A stretch of DNA of 64,000 bases from Jeotgalibaca porci (GCF_011299095.1 NZ_CP049889.1:761501-825500), one strand, 5' to 3'. Shown: positions 16,731 to 25,639, counted from the stretch's first letter. Translations and numbers: made by a program. The notes: generated from the letters alone by a model not told the origin.

Positions 16731-17209
16731 TTGCTTGATGATGTCCGGTTTTATTGGCTTATTCGGACATGGTTGTAGAACCATGTCCGGATTTGTTGGT
16801 TTAATCGGACATCATTATAGATTCATGTCCGGATTTGCTGGCTTAAGAGGACATCATTATAGATTCATGTCCGGATTTGCTGGCTTAATCGGACATCATT
16901 ATAGATTCATGTCCGGATTTGATGGCTTAAGAGGACATCATTATAGATTCATGTCCGGATTTGATGGCTTAAGAGGACATCATTATAGATTCATGTCCGG
17001 ATTTGATGGCTTAATCGGACATCATTATAGATTCATGTCCGGATTTGATGGCTTAAGAGGACATCATTATAGATTCATGTCCGGATTTGATGGCTTAAGA
17101 GGACATCATTATAGATTCATGTCCGGATTTGATGGCTTAATCGGACATCATTATAGATTCATGTCCGGATTTGATGGCTTAAGAGGACATCATTATAGAT
17201 TCATGTCCA
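16722..17209. repeat. 42-bp alternating inverted-repeat array B (twelve units)
   Basis: CGGACAT (or AGGACAT) starts at 16722 and every 42 bp to 17184. In each unit a 12-base spacer (CATTATAGATTC in most), ATGTCCG, and a 16-base spacer (GATTTGATGGCTTAAT-like) follow. From the sixth unit the junctions run AAG, AAG, AAT and repeat, a 126-bp higher-order unit that shows recent duplication. The first motif covers the last codons and stop of the NERD gene; the array ends 88 bp before rpoN. Confidence 0.92.
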
Positions 17210-17296
17210 AATCCGTAATGATATTTATATACATATCGAAAGAAGCCACTTTGTAACCGTTTTATGGTAAAATAAAGCCAGAAAGAAGGGGTTGGT

Positions 17297-18595
17297 ATGA
17301 AGTTTAATCAGCAATTTACGCAGAAGCAAGCGCAAAAACAGACGTTTATTCCGAACCTCGTACAAGGGATGGAAATGCTGCAACTTAATCGAATGGAATT
17401 ATCTACTTATCTAAATAGTGTATTACTTGGCAATCCTTTTATAGAGATGTCACTAAATGAACCGTTAACGATTTCAGCGAAAGACGTGTCATCGAGTGAT
17501 GTTTCAGCCGTTATCGAGCAAACCTCCGTTTATGAGGCGTCTTTGTATGAATTTTTGCAAGAACAAATTTATTTGTTGTACCGCGATACGCCGCTTCGGA
17601 AACTGATTTTTTGGTGGTTAGAGCAGTTGGATCCGCGTGGGTACGTGACAAAGACACTGGAAGAAGCACAAGCGGAAACAGGGGCTTCAGCGATTGCGGT
17701 TTTAGATGGCTTGACGTTAATGCAGCAACTGGATCCGGCCGGGATTGGTGCGCGCACCTTGCAGGAGTGTTTGATGCTCCAAACTGAGCGTGTGGAATTT
17801 GCGCCGGAGTTAGCGTATGTAGTTTTGGAAGAGCATTATGAAGATTTGATTCAGAATAATTGGCAAAAAATTGCGGACCGTTACGAGACGGATACAGAAG
17901 CGATTGCCAACGTGTATCATTTTGTGCAACGGTTGTCGCCGGCTCCCGCTGAAGTATTTGAAGCGCGGACAAAAGCTGTGCCATATATTGTGCCGGAGTT
18001 GATGGTAACCTTGGAAGACGGTGCCCTCTCGATTCGCGAGACGAAGTACAAGACACCATTGCTTACTTTGAATACAAGCTATTTTGAAGAAATGAAAGCC
18101 GTTGATGATCCAGAAGTAAAAGCCTATGTGCAAGCGAAGAAACAAGAGTTTGATCAACTGCAAGCGAGCTTGATGAAGCGGAAGGAAACAGTTCTAAAAG
18201 TTGGAACGGCCATATTAGCCTATCAACATGCCTATTTCACGGAAGACGCCCGTTCATTGAAACCTCTTCAGCTGAAAGACCTTGCGGAAATGTGCCAGTT
18301 GAATGAATCGACGATTAGTCGGACCGTTCGCGAAACATTCGTGCAGACGCCAAAAGGAGTTTTTGAGCTCAAAGCCTTCTTGTCGCGCCGGATGCAAAAC
18401 AGCGAGCAATCACGCGATGATGTTCTGAGCACCTTAAAAGCTTTGATTGCAAAAGAAAATCCAGCGAAACCTTATTCAGATCAAAAACTAGTCGAACTGT
18501 TAGCTGCAGAAACAATTCAAGTCTCACGTCGCGCCATTGCGAAATATAGACAAGAATTAAATATCCCCTCCTCAAAGGATCGGAAAATTAAATAA
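17297..18595 (+). CDS. rpoN: RNA polymerase sigma-54 factor
   Basis: Directs RNA polymerase to -24/-12 promoters and needs an AAA+ activator. Region I is Gln-rich at the N-terminus (QQFTQKQAQKQ, IPNLVQGMEMLQLN); the core-binding and HTH regions (LKDLAEMCQLNESTISRTV) are intact; the RpoN box reads SRRAIAKYRQELNIPSS near the C-terminus. 432 aa, full length. In Lactobacillales sigma-54 mainly serves sugar PTS operons with LevR-type activators; the activator and PTS next door are broken (18658-22040). Confidence 0.95.
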   Translation: MKFNQQFTQKQAQKQTFIPNLVQGMEMLQLNRMELSTYLNSVLLGNPFIEMSLNEPLTISAKDVSSSDVSAVIEQTSVYEASLYEFLQEQIYLLYRDTPLRKLIFWWLEQLDPRGYVTKTLEEAQAETGASAIAVLDGLTLMQQLDPAGIGARTLQECLMLQTERVEFAPELAYVVLEEHYEDLIQNNWQKIADRYETDTEAIANVYHFVQRLSPAPAEVFEARTKAVPYIVPELMVTLEDGALSIRETKYKTPLLTLNTSYFEEMKAVDDPEVKAYVQAKKQEFDQLQASLMKRKETVLKVGTAILAYQHAYFTEDARSLKPLQLKDLAEMCQLNESTISRTVRETFVQTPKGVFELKAFLSRRMQNSEQSRDDVLSTLKALIAKENPAKPYSDQKLVELLAAETIQVSRRAIAKYRQELNIPSSKDRKIK

Positions 18596-18610
18596 TAGCG
18601 TCATACAAAA

Positions 18611-18654
18611 AACTCCCTCTCAATCAAAAAGCTGATTGAGAGGGAGTTCTTATT
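18611..18654 (+). terminator. Terminator after rpoN
   Basis: 16-bp perfect stem (AACTCCCTCTCAATCA) with a six-base loop and a T-rich run on both strands; it also serves the truncated EIID relic from the other side. Confidence 0.88.
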
Positions 18655-18657
18655 TTT

Positions 18658-18834
18658 TTATCCTAAAATACCTAATACATATCCTAGTGTACCTACGATG
18701 AATAGGCCGAAGATAATTGTGATTGGGCTAACTTTTTTGCGAAGTAACCACACGCATAGCAATGTTAAGCCTAATGGTGCAATACCTGGTAGCAGTGCAT
18801 CTAATGTGCCTTGTAACGTTGTTACTGTTTCAGT
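18658..18834 (-). pseudogene. C-terminal fragment of a mannose-family PTS EIID gene
   Basis: Only the last 57 or so codons remain. Recognisable are TLDALLPGIAPLGLTLL, the membrane-edge VWLLRKKVSP and the tail GTLGYVLGILG, which match the end of ManZ/LevG-type EIID proteins. The upstream end stops at the IS200/IS605 right end. No EIIA, EIIB or EIIC gene remains in the window, so the operon was lost by a deletion at the IS. Confidence 0.8.
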
Positions 18835-18842
18835 GGGAACTA

Positions 18843-18990
18843 CTCGGCCATGAATGACCGAGCTTCTGGGAACGCCGCTGACTTACTCGATTGTTGTGAT
18901 AACAGCGAGCAGCGGTTACGGCTATTGACCAAAGCGCGTCCACACTTATGCCCTTTAACGTTAGGCGAACGCTTTGTTGCGGATGTTCAC
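18843..18990 (-). ncRNA. Probable omega/reRNA of TnpB at the IS right end
   Basis: Known biology: the right end and the tnpB 3' end of IS605-type elements are transcribed into an RNA that guides TnpB, with the guide taken from flanking DNA. Here about 118 bp lie between the tnpB stop (18961) and the right-end hairpin. The guide would be read from the EIID relic (minus strand from about 18832). Exact limits are inference. Confidence 0.45.
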
Positions 18991-20106
18991 GGCCGCGTTG
19001 ATATCCCGGTCGATACCGACGGTATGGCAATGCGGGCAATTGAACATACGGATGTGCAGCGGTTTCTTACCGGTGTTCATGCCGCAATGCGAACACGTTT
19101 GACTTGTGTAGTGCGGTTTAACGAGGATGAGCTCTTTTTTGTGCCACGCGCACTTGTAGGTCAATAGGTTCTTGATGATGCCCCAGGAGGCATCCGCGAT
19201 GGAACGCGCCAAATGGTGGTTCTTCATTAGATTTTTGGTTTTCAAATCCTCCATGACGATGATGTCATGCTCTTTCACCAGTTGGGTTGTGTAGTGATGC
19301 AGGTAGTTCAGGCGTTGGTTCTTGATGCGTTTGTTGATGCGGGCGACCTGCTGCTTGGCTTTCTGCAGGTTCTTGAAGTCAGTCAGTTGGAGTTCGACGC
19401 CGTTTGCTTTGGCGGCTGCGATTTCCCGCAGGGCACGCTCACGCCGGCGGGCGAACTTGCGCTGCCAGATGCGTTTCTGTTTCGCCAATGCCCGCTCAAA
19501 CTGCTTGTTTTTCAACTTGTATCCGTCCGACTGGATGACCAAGTGGGTAATCCCCATGTCCAGCCCCACGATGGCGCCCGTTTTCGGCAATATCGGAACG
19601 GCTTCCTCCACCAGGATAGTCGCCGTATAGGAACCGTCCGGTTCCTTGCGGATGGTGGCACGCATAATGCGCCCGGTGATGCGGTGGGCGCCATGGCACT
19701 TCACTAACTTCAATTTGGGCATCTGGATGTAATGGTTGTCCACCACAGTGATGCTGTTGTTGATGCATTTGGTGGTGTAGGTGCTCTTCGGACGCTTCCG
19801 CGACTTGAAGCGGGGATAGCCGTTCTGCTTGTTAAAGAAACGCAGGAACGCAGCGTCCAAATCGTCGGAGGTGTACTCCAGGCTAGTGCTGTCCGCCTCC
19901 TTCAGGAATGGAAATTCCCACTTGAGTGGTTTCATCAGGTTGTGCATGGCGTACTTGCCCACGTACCTACCACCGTTCTCGTGACGTGCGCCCTGCATCG
20001 CCAGCAGCTGGTTCCACACGAAGCGGTTCAGCGCCAGATTGCGGTCGATGAAGATTTTCTGCTTTTCGGTCGGGTAGAGCTTAATTTTGATGCCTTTCAA
20101 TACCAT
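18961..20106 (-). CDS. tnpB: TnpB RNA-guided nuclease of the IS605 element
   Basis: 381 aa. N-terminal helical domain, then the RuvC-like nuclease split as GLDMGI (Asp), IVMEDL (Glu) and DRDINAA (Asp), with a zinc finger CSHCG...CPHC between the last two; all catalytic residues are intact. ATG 20106 follows AAAGGAGGGG at eight bases. It overlaps the tnpA 3' end by 26 nt. Confidence 0.93.
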   Translation of the reverse strand: MVLKGIKIKLYPTEKQKIFIDRNLALNRFVWNQLLAMQGARHENGGRYVGKYAMHNLMKPLKWEFPFLKEADSTSLEYTSDDLDAAFLRFFNKQNGYPRFKSRKRPKSTYTTKCINNSITVVDNHYIQMPKLKLVKCHGAHRITGRIMRATIRKEPDGSYTATILVEEAVPILPKTGAIVGLDMGITHLVIQSDGYKLKNKQFERALAKQKRIWQRKFARRRERALREIAAAKANGVELQLTDFKNLQKAKQQVARINKRIKNQRLNYLHHYTTQLVKEHDIIVMEDLKTKNLMKNHHLARSIADASWGIIKNLLTYKCAWHKKELILVKPHYTSQTCSHCGMNTGKKPLHIRMFNCPHCHTVGIDRDINAAVNIRNKAFA

Positions 20107-20539
20107 CGGGTTGCCCCTCCTTTCTGCGTTGGTCATCGATGTACTTGGCGATGGCGTGCTCATTGGTCGTACCGATGCTCTCTACAAAATAACTGGGCGC
20201 CCACAGGTGGCGGTCCTCTTTCTTCCAGTAAGGCTTTTCCAGTTCTGGGAACTCGAGTAAGAGTAACCGGGCACTGGTTCCTTTTAGCCAGCGGACGATA
20301 TTGGTTACGGACAGCTTGGGCGGGGCACTCACCATCAGGTGGATGTGGTCGTCCAACCCCATCTCCAGGTGGGAGATGGTGAAGCCGTACTCAGCCGCAA
20401 TGTCATAAAGGATGTCCTTCAGGCGGGCGCTGATGGCCGGGTTGATGACCTGGTTGCGGTACTTGGTCCGCCAGATGATGTGGTAGTTTAGGTTGTAGAC
20501 AGAGGTTCTGCCGTAGGTGAATCGTTCTTCATCTCTCAT
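20081..20539 (-). CDS. tnpA: TnpA, IS200/IS605 Y1 transposase
   Basis: 152 aa HUH-superfamily single-strand transposase. The HUH motif is in GLDDHIHLMVS; the nucleophilic Tyr is in IAKYIDDQR. Start MRDEERF is chosen because the upstream 51 codons run through the left-end hairpin. With tnpB it makes an apparently complete element. Confidence 0.92.
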   Translation of the reverse strand: MRDEERFTYGRTSVYNLNYHIIWRTKYRNQVINPAISARLKDILYDIAAEYGFTISHLEMGLDDHIHLMVSAPPKLSVTNIVRWLKGTSARLLLLEFPELEKPYWKKEDRHLWAPSYFVESIGTTNEHAIAKYIDDQRRKEGQPDGIERHQN

Positions 20540-20696
20540 GTGTCCATTATACCAATAACCAAGACCATGTGCAACCGTATGGAAGCCAGACATAACATGA
20601 TATACATAGATTATGTCATCTACCATGTGCGAAACGATTTTTACAAGATGGTTTCGTTCATCACGGGTTTGAAAGCCCGTGTTTTCTCTCAACGAA

Positions 20697-22040
20697 TCAG
20701 AAAGACTTTAAGTGGACGTTTATGTCCGTCGAAATATATTGGTTGATGGATTCCGGGTCCAAGCCTTCCGCTTCCAACAAAGTTGCCTTGTCGCCAATGA
20801 TGTCGTAGAGATTATAAGGCAGTTCGTATGCATCCGTTTGAATTTGGTAAAACGGTTCGTTGGGACTGACCGTCATTTGGGCTTCGGTAATTTTTGCCAG
20901 TTCTGAGCGTGAGAGCGAGGTGGCGGTTTGGCCCAGCATGTGCGCTTGGATAGATTCCGACAAATCGCGGACGGTCAAAGTAATTTCGTCTTGATTGAGC
21001 TGATTCATAAAGCCGCGTGCACAAACGAGCTGCATCCCTGATTTCAGCTGACCGACGTTTCCGTAGCCAACGCTCGCGATGAGTGCTTTTACCACGTCTT
21101 CAGTTAAAGTAATTTTCTTTTGGATGCGGGTTGCTTCCAGGCTGGCCATCAGTTTAACGAGGTCCAGTTGTTCGTTCAGACTCCGTTCCTTAAATGACGG
21201 CAATTGAATAACAATTGGAATCCGACGCATGAATGTATCCAAAAATGTGGACTTGGGATCCTCGGTCGTCGCACAGACAATGCGGACATTGGCAGCCCGT
21301 GAGCGCCCGGTTTCACCGAGTCGGCTGTACATCCCCGTATCCATGAAATAGAAAATCATTTCTTGACCCTCTGGTGGCAGCCGGTGGATTTCATCCAGAA
21401 ACAGCATACTGTTATCGGCTTCTTGAATGAGGCCGTCTTTAGAATCCGATGCTCCGGTAAAGGCGCCTTGACTGTAACCAAACAAATGGCTCATCAACAG
21501 TTGCGGGTTATTCGCGTAGTCCGCACAGTTAAAAACAACAAGATCTTTTTCAGCTGCAATAATGCCGTTGGATTGCGCATAATCAAACATCGCGTGGGCG
21601 AAATATGATTTTCCGGTACCGGTTTGCCCGGTTATTAGTGTATTCAATCCTTTAGGCGGATAAAGGACGGCTGCTTTCGCCTGTTCGACCGCATTTTTCA
21701 TACTGCCGTTCGCACCGATCATCGTTCGGAAAACGTCTTGTTTGTGGATGATGGGTGTTGATTTGGCGGCTTGTGCTTCTTTGTAACTCGGAACGTGCTT
21801 CGAAAGTGGCTGGTGCGGCGTCGATTTAACAAGTAGGTACCGAACCGGCCGCCCTTCCGTTTTATAAAGTTTGCCTTCCCGAACAAGCTGGTTGAGATCC
21901 TTCGATACATTCGGGCGTTGAATATCAAGTGCATCCGCTACCATTTTTGTGGTTGGTCCACGCCCAAGTTCGATGTCCTGCGCGGTCAGTGTCTGCGTCA
22001 TTTCTTCTATATAATGATAAATGCGATCCTTTCGGTTCAC
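20697..22040 (-). pseudogene. LevR-type sigma-54 PTS activator, truncated after the AAA+ domain
   Basis: N-terminal winged HTH (MNRKDRIYHY..., RPNVSKDLNQL) and sigma-54 AAA+ domain with Walker A GQTGTGKS, the sigma-contact loop GAFTGA, and Walker B LFLDEIHRLPPE. LevR proteins are about 900 aa or more, with PRD and EIIA/EIIB-like domains that sense sugar flux; here the frame ends after 447 aa at the IS left end. The GTG start 22040 has AGGAGG upstream. Without the PRDs the ATPase, if made, would be unregulated. Confidence 0.85.
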
Positions 22041-22080
22041 TGTGTTTCCTCCTGTATATGCTACTGTATTCTTTGCTGTA

Positions 22081-22108
22081 TTATACACTAAAATATTTTA
22101 GTGTATAA
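22081..22108. promoter_or_regulatory. Perfect 28-bp palindrome upstream of the LevR-type gene
   Basis: Half-site TTATACACTAAAAT followed at once by its exact complement, 41 bp before the GTG start. It contains -10-like TATACA/TATAAG on both strands. A strong operator, or a cruciform-prone promoter element. Confidence 0.6.
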
Positions 22109-22144
22109 GGTATTTTAATTGGGGAGTGGAAAGTTCTAGTTCCA

Positions 22145-22263
22145 ACTTGGCAAGGTAGTGTGGCTCAAGGGCGGCATAGCGTGAGTCGATTTTGTTTTAA
22201 AGTCGCACTTGGAGGTGTTAGAGCGGTATAGACGGTTCGAAATTTACTTTAAAGCCGCACTTG
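22145..22263. repeat. 52-bp repeat array F (two degenerate units)
   Basis: GTCGCACTTG at 22202 and GCCGCACTTG at 22254 are 52 bp apart; the approximate inverse CAAGGGCGGC lies at 22166 and a decayed one 52 bp later at 22218. A separate inverted pair TTACCGGCAA/TTGCCGGTAA (22272, 22304) follows. The rest of 22109-22361 shows no gene. Confidence 0.6.
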
Positions 22264-22324
22264 AGTATTCTTTACCGGCAATTAGCTTTTTTTAATCCGC
22301 TGTTTGCCGGTAAAAATTGCGCAC

Positions 22325-22348
22325 ACAAAAACCCCAGCACTGCTGGGG
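22325..22348 (-). terminator. Terminator after oadB
   Basis: CCCCAGCA/TGCTGGGG stem and a following T run on the minus strand, 14 bp from the oadB stop. Confidence 0.88.
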
Positions 22349-22361
22349 CTCATCATTTTCA

Positions 22362-23492
22362 TCAACTAAAGTAAGATAACAACACTCCTGCTGCAACGGC
22401 TGATCCGATTACGCCGGCGACGTTTGGTCCCATGGCGTGCATCAATAAATAGTTGCTCGGATTGTATTTAATCCCTTCTTTTTGAACAACGCGGGCAGCC
22501 ATGGGAACGGCAGAAACGCCGGCAGCACCGATAAGCGGGTTGATTTTCCCGCCCGATAATTTGTACATCAGTTTCCCCATCAAAACACCTACTGCCGTAC
22601 CAATCGCAAAGGCAATCAATCCCATCACAATAATTTTCAACGTGGTCGCCGACAGGAACAGCTCGCCCGTCGCTTTCGCTCCGACCGTCACGCCAAGTAA
22701 AATTGTGACGATATACATCATGGCATTTTGCAACGTTTCTGTCAGTTTGGGAACTTGCCCACTTTCACGGATGAGATTCCCCAACATCAACATCCCAATC
22801 AACGCCGTCGCGGATGGGACCAATAGGCTGACGAACAGTGTCGTTACGATCGGAAATAAAATCCTTTCGCCCTTCGTAACCGGCCGCAATTGTTTCATCG
22901 GCACCCGTCGTTCTTCTTCCGTCGTCAAAAAGCGCATGATTGGCGGCTGGATAATCGGCACTAACGCCATGTACGAATAGGCTGCCAAAGCGATGATGGG
23001 TAAAATGTGCCCGGCCAATCGCGTGGTTAAGTAAATCGCTGTTGGTCCGTCCGCGCCTCCAATAATCCCGATCGACGCGGCCTCTTCTGGTGTCATACCC
23101 AATGTCAATGCACCCAAAAATGCCACGAAAATACCAAACTGTGCGGCCCCGCCTAATAAGAGCGTTTTAGGATTCGCTAACAACGGACCGAAATCCGTTG
23201 ACGCACCTAAACATAAAAAAATCAGCGGTGGATAAATACCTAAATCCGTTCCTTGAAATAAATAATACAGCAGTCCACCCGGATCCCCATCCAACGGCGG
23301 ATCCATCAAGCCCGCCAGCGGTAAATTCACCAGCAGAATCCCAAATGCAATCGGAATGAGTAAATAGGGCTCGTACCCTTTTCGAATCGCCAGAAACAAA
23401 AATACACACGCCAACCCAATCATGACCACTTCCTTGTACGTCATGTTAGCGATCCCCGACATAAACCACAGTTCCATCAATTGCTCGAACAA
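22362..23492 (-). CDS. oadB: Na+-translocating decarboxylase beta subunit
   Basis: Membrane subunit that decarboxylates the carboxybiotin carrier and exports Na+. 376 aa with about ten membrane segments; hallmark motifs FLCLGASTDFGPLL, GIIGGADGPTAIY and GNLIRESG are present. Last gene of oadA-oadG-bccp-oadB, 15 bp after the biotin carrier. Oxaloacetate decarboxylation is the most likely activity, giving pyruvate and a sodium gradient in citrate or malate use; methylmalonyl-CoA or glutaconyl-CoA decarboxylases share this subunit, but the alpha subunit points to oxaloacetate. Confidence 0.92.
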   Translation of the reverse strand: MFEQLMELWFMSGIANMTYKEVVMIGLACVFLFLAIRKGYEPYLLIPIAFGILLVNLPLAGLMDPPLDGDPGGLLYYLFQGTDLGIYPPLIFLCLGASTDFGPLLANPKTLLLGGAAQFGIFVAFLGALTLGMTPEEAASIGIIGGADGPTAIYLTTRLAGHILPIIALAAYSYMALVPIIQPPIMRFLTTEEERRVPMKQLRPVTKGERILFPIVTTLFVSLLVPSATALIGMLMLGNLIRESGQVPKLTETLQNAMMYIVTILLGVTVGAKATGELFLSATTLKIIVMGLIAFAIGTAVGVLMGKLMYKLSGGKINPLIGAAGVSAVPMAARVVQKEGIKYNPSNYLLMHAMGPNVAGVIGSAVAAGVLLSYFS

Positions 23493-23507
23493 GCGAATCG
23501 CCCCTTT

Positions 23508-23840
23508 CTACATGATCACAAGTTCTTGGTCGGAATCGACCGCGTCATTCGCCTTCACCAGCACTGCTTTTACTATCCCATCGCGCGGCGCTACAATTTC
23601 ATTTTCCATCTTCATCGCTTCCAAAATGACTAAGTGATCACCCGCCTTGACTGTTTCCCCCGGCTCCACCATCACCCGTAAAATCGTTCCCGACATCGGC
23701 GCAACGATTTTTTCACCGTCTCCATTCACTGCGGCTTTCTGCTCCGGCACCGCCTTTTCCGTCATTTCTGCGTCGTCCGGGAGTTCCCGAACCTTCACCT
23801 GATAGACTTGGCCGTCGATTTCAATTTCATACTTTTTCAT
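23508..23840 (-). CDS. Biotin carboxyl carrier protein of the decarboxylase
   Basis: 110 aa. C-terminal biotinyl domain with the modification site EAMKMEN (Lys77) and the supporting Gly-rich turns PMSGTI and AGDHLVI. The N-terminal 45 residues are a linker. In many bacteria this domain is fused to OadA; here it is separate, which explains the short alpha subunit. It overlaps the oadG 3' end by 14 nt. Confidence 0.9.
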   Translation of the reverse strand: MKKYEIEIDGQVYQVKVRELPDDAEMTEKAVPEQKAAVNGDGEKIVAPMSGTILRVMVEPGETVKAGDHLVILEAMKMENEIVAPRDGIVKAVLVKANDAVDSDQELVIM

Positions 23841-24117
23841 CTGCCGTTCCTCCTCTATTCACTCGTTTCACGTCCACGACTTCGAACTTTTTAGCCGGCT
23901 GCGCTTCGTAAGTCATCACCAAAGCCGCCAACACAGCCACTTTTTCCCGCTGTTCATCCCGTTCCACGGCAGGCGCAACTTCCATTTCTTTTGTTAAAAT
24001 TTCCGGCTCCGCCGAAAAGCGGTGAACCAGCTCTATCACGCCCCATAATGCACCGAGTACGATAAACACCACAACCATCGCGACAACCGTTAAAATAATT
24101 CCATCCAATAGGTTCAT
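23827..24117 (-). CDS. oadG: Decarboxylase gamma subunit
   Basis: 96 aa. One N-terminal membrane helix ([21 protein letters not shown]) and a charged cytoplasmic tail, the usual OadG plan; the subunit assembles alpha with beta. One base separates it from the oadA stop. Confidence 0.82.
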   Translation of the reverse strand: MNLLDGIILTVVAMVVVFIVLGALWGVIELVHRFSAEPEILTKEMEVAPAVERDEQREKVAVLAALVMTYEAQPAKKFEVVDVKRVNRGGTADEKV

Positions 24118-24118
24118 T

Positions 24119-25510
24119 TCATTCCCTCCTATAGCGCGCTTGAATCCGAATCAGTTGGTCAGTTTGATATTTTCGCTCTAAATACGCCTTGCCCACTTCC
24201 GGGAACAACGCGTACGTCAACACATCTTCTGTTGTCTTGCCCAAATCTCCGAGTTCATTTTTCAACCGGTCAAATTCCGGTTCCAAGTGATTGGCCGGGC
24301 GATCGGTCATGACTGCTTCGCCAGGAATCAAGGATTCGCGAAACGCGTCAGTCACTGGCACGGGCGTTTTTCCGTATTTTCCGCGCAAGTAATCTTTGAT
24401 TTCATTTGGTACCATTTTGTAGCGTTCGCCGGATAACACGTTGAAAACGGCTTGGGTTCCAACCATCTGGCTCATCGGCGTCACGAGCGGCGGAAAGCCT
24501 AAATCGGCGCGCACGTTGGGAACTTCGCGCAATACTTCATCGTAGCGCCCGACTGCTTTGGCTTTTTTCAACTGTGAATACAAGTTCGACAGCATTCCGC
24601 CCGGGACTTGATAAATCAACGCTTTTGGATCAGTGAACATCATTTTTGCATCCAATTCACCAGAAGCTAAATAGTTATCACGTATCCCTTTAAAATAGTT
24701 GGCAATCTCCTCCAACTTTTCAATATCGAGGTGCGAACGGTACCCAATTTCATCCAATGCCAAGGCAATTGCTTCGGTCGCCGGCTGACTCGTTCCTTCC
24801 GCAAACGGCGAAATAGCGCAGTCAATCATATCTGCCCCTGCTTCTACAGCCGCCAAATACGTCATCTGCGCAATCCCACTTGTTGAGTGCGTATGAATAT
24901 TCAACGGCACATCAATTACTTTTTTTATTTCTGATACTAATTCACGCGCGACCTTTGGCGTGAGAATGCCGGCCATATCTTTAATACAAATGGAATCGAC
25001 GCCCATTTCGACAAACTGCTGCGCGAGTTGCGTGTAGTATGCCACCGTGTGGACGTCGCTGATGGTGTAACAAATCGCCAATTGGGCATGCGCACCATAC
25101 TTTTTGACCGCATTGACTGATGCTTCGACGTTTCGCGGATCGTTCAGAGCATCAAAGATACGGAAAATATCAATCCCATTTTCAACGGCTTGTTTTACAA
25201 AGATGTCCACGATATCATCCGCATAATGCCGATAACCAATCAAGTTCTGTCCGCGCAACAACATCATCAATTTCGTATTCAACGCACGCTTCCTGATTTC
25301 CCGCAGCCTTTCCCAAGGGTCTTCATTTAAGAAACGAATTGCGGCATCGTAAGTCGCACCGCCCCAGCACTCCAACGCATAATAACCGGCCTGATTCATG
25401 GTGTCGATAATCGGCAACATGTCATGCGTCGTCATTCGCGTGGCCATCAGACTCTGATGGGCGTCCCGGAGTACGGTTTCATTGATTTTTACTTCGCTCA
25501 ATTCACTCAC
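24119..25510 (-). CDS. oadA: Oxaloacetate decarboxylase alpha subunit (carboxyltransferase)
   Basis: TIM-barrel carboxyltransferase that moves CO2 from oxaloacetate to biotin. Signatures ETVLRDAHQSLMATR near the N-terminus, CIKDMAGILTP (catalytic Lys), HTHSTSG (metal His) and the conserved C-terminal PYC/OADA region (FPPLVTPMSQMVGTQA). 463 aa, without the biotin domain, which is in its own gene downstream. First gene of the operon, behind a cre-controlled promoter. Confidence 0.94.
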   Translation of the reverse strand: MSELSEVKINETVLRDAHQSLMATRMTTHDMLPIIDTMNQAGYYALECWGGATYDAAIRFLNEDPWERLREIRKRALNTKLMMLLRGQNLIGYRHYADDIVDIFVKQAVENGIDIFRIFDALNDPRNVEASVNAVKKYGAHAQLAICYTISDVHTVAYYTQLAQQFVEMGVDSICIKDMAGILTPKVARELVSEIKKVIDVPLNIHTHSTSGIAQMTYLAAVEAGADMIDCAISPFAEGTSQPATEAIALALDEIGYRSHLDIEKLEEIANYFKGIRDNYLASGELDAKMMFTDPKALIYQVPGGMLSNLYSQLKKAKAVGRYDEVLREVPNVRADLGFPPLVTPMSQMVGTQAVFNVLSGERYKMVPNEIKDYLRGKYGKTPVPVTDAFRESLIPGEAVMTDRPANHLEPEFDRLKNELGDLGKTTEDVLTYALFPEVGKAYLERKYQTDQLIRIQARYRRE

Positions 25511-25528
25511 TCCCTTTCTCTTACTTTT

Positions 25529-25557
25529 ATTGTAAAGTTAATTGAAAACGCTGTCAA
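25529..25557 (-). promoter_or_regulatory. oad promoter overlapped by a perfect cre site
   Basis: TTGACA (25557-25552), 17-bp spacer, TACAAT (25534-25529). TGAAAACGCTGTCA (25543-25556) matches the cre consensus at every fixed position and covers the -35, so CcpA should repress oad when glucose is present. Confidence 0.88.
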
Positions 25558-25639
25558 CGTGGGTTAGTGATTGAATTTGAACGATTATGATTGCTTTTGG
25601 TTATTTGTGGTGGTATATTATATTTGCGAGGTGATGTAA

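Larger units (their letters stand above)
18833..20699. mobile_element. IS200/IS605-family element with tnpA and tnpB
   Basis: About 1.87 kb; exact ends not fixed. The right end shows the hairpin CTCGG...CCGAG (18843-18862) just inside the junction; the left end shows CACGGG...CCCGTG (20662-20681). Such subterminal hairpins, no inverted repeats and no target duplication fit single-strand Y1 transposition. The two flanks (EIID tail and LevR-like activator) do not rejoin one gene, so a deletion accompanied or followed insertion. Confidence 0.85.

Noticed and set aside
16735-17256. 173-codon open frame of MSGFDGL-type repeats on the + strand
   Set aside because: The 42-bp repeat is a multiple of three, so any frame without a stop in one unit stays open. 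There is no SD, and the bases conserved are the inverted motifs, not codons.
19267-19707. Open frames of 146 and 102 codons opposite tnpB
   Set aside because: They are shadows of the intact TnpB frame, with no SD and no recognisable domain.
22145-22163. TTGGCAAGG...GTGGCT as a sigma-54 -24/-12 promoter
   Set aside because: The GG and GC elements are 14 bp apart instead of the required 11.
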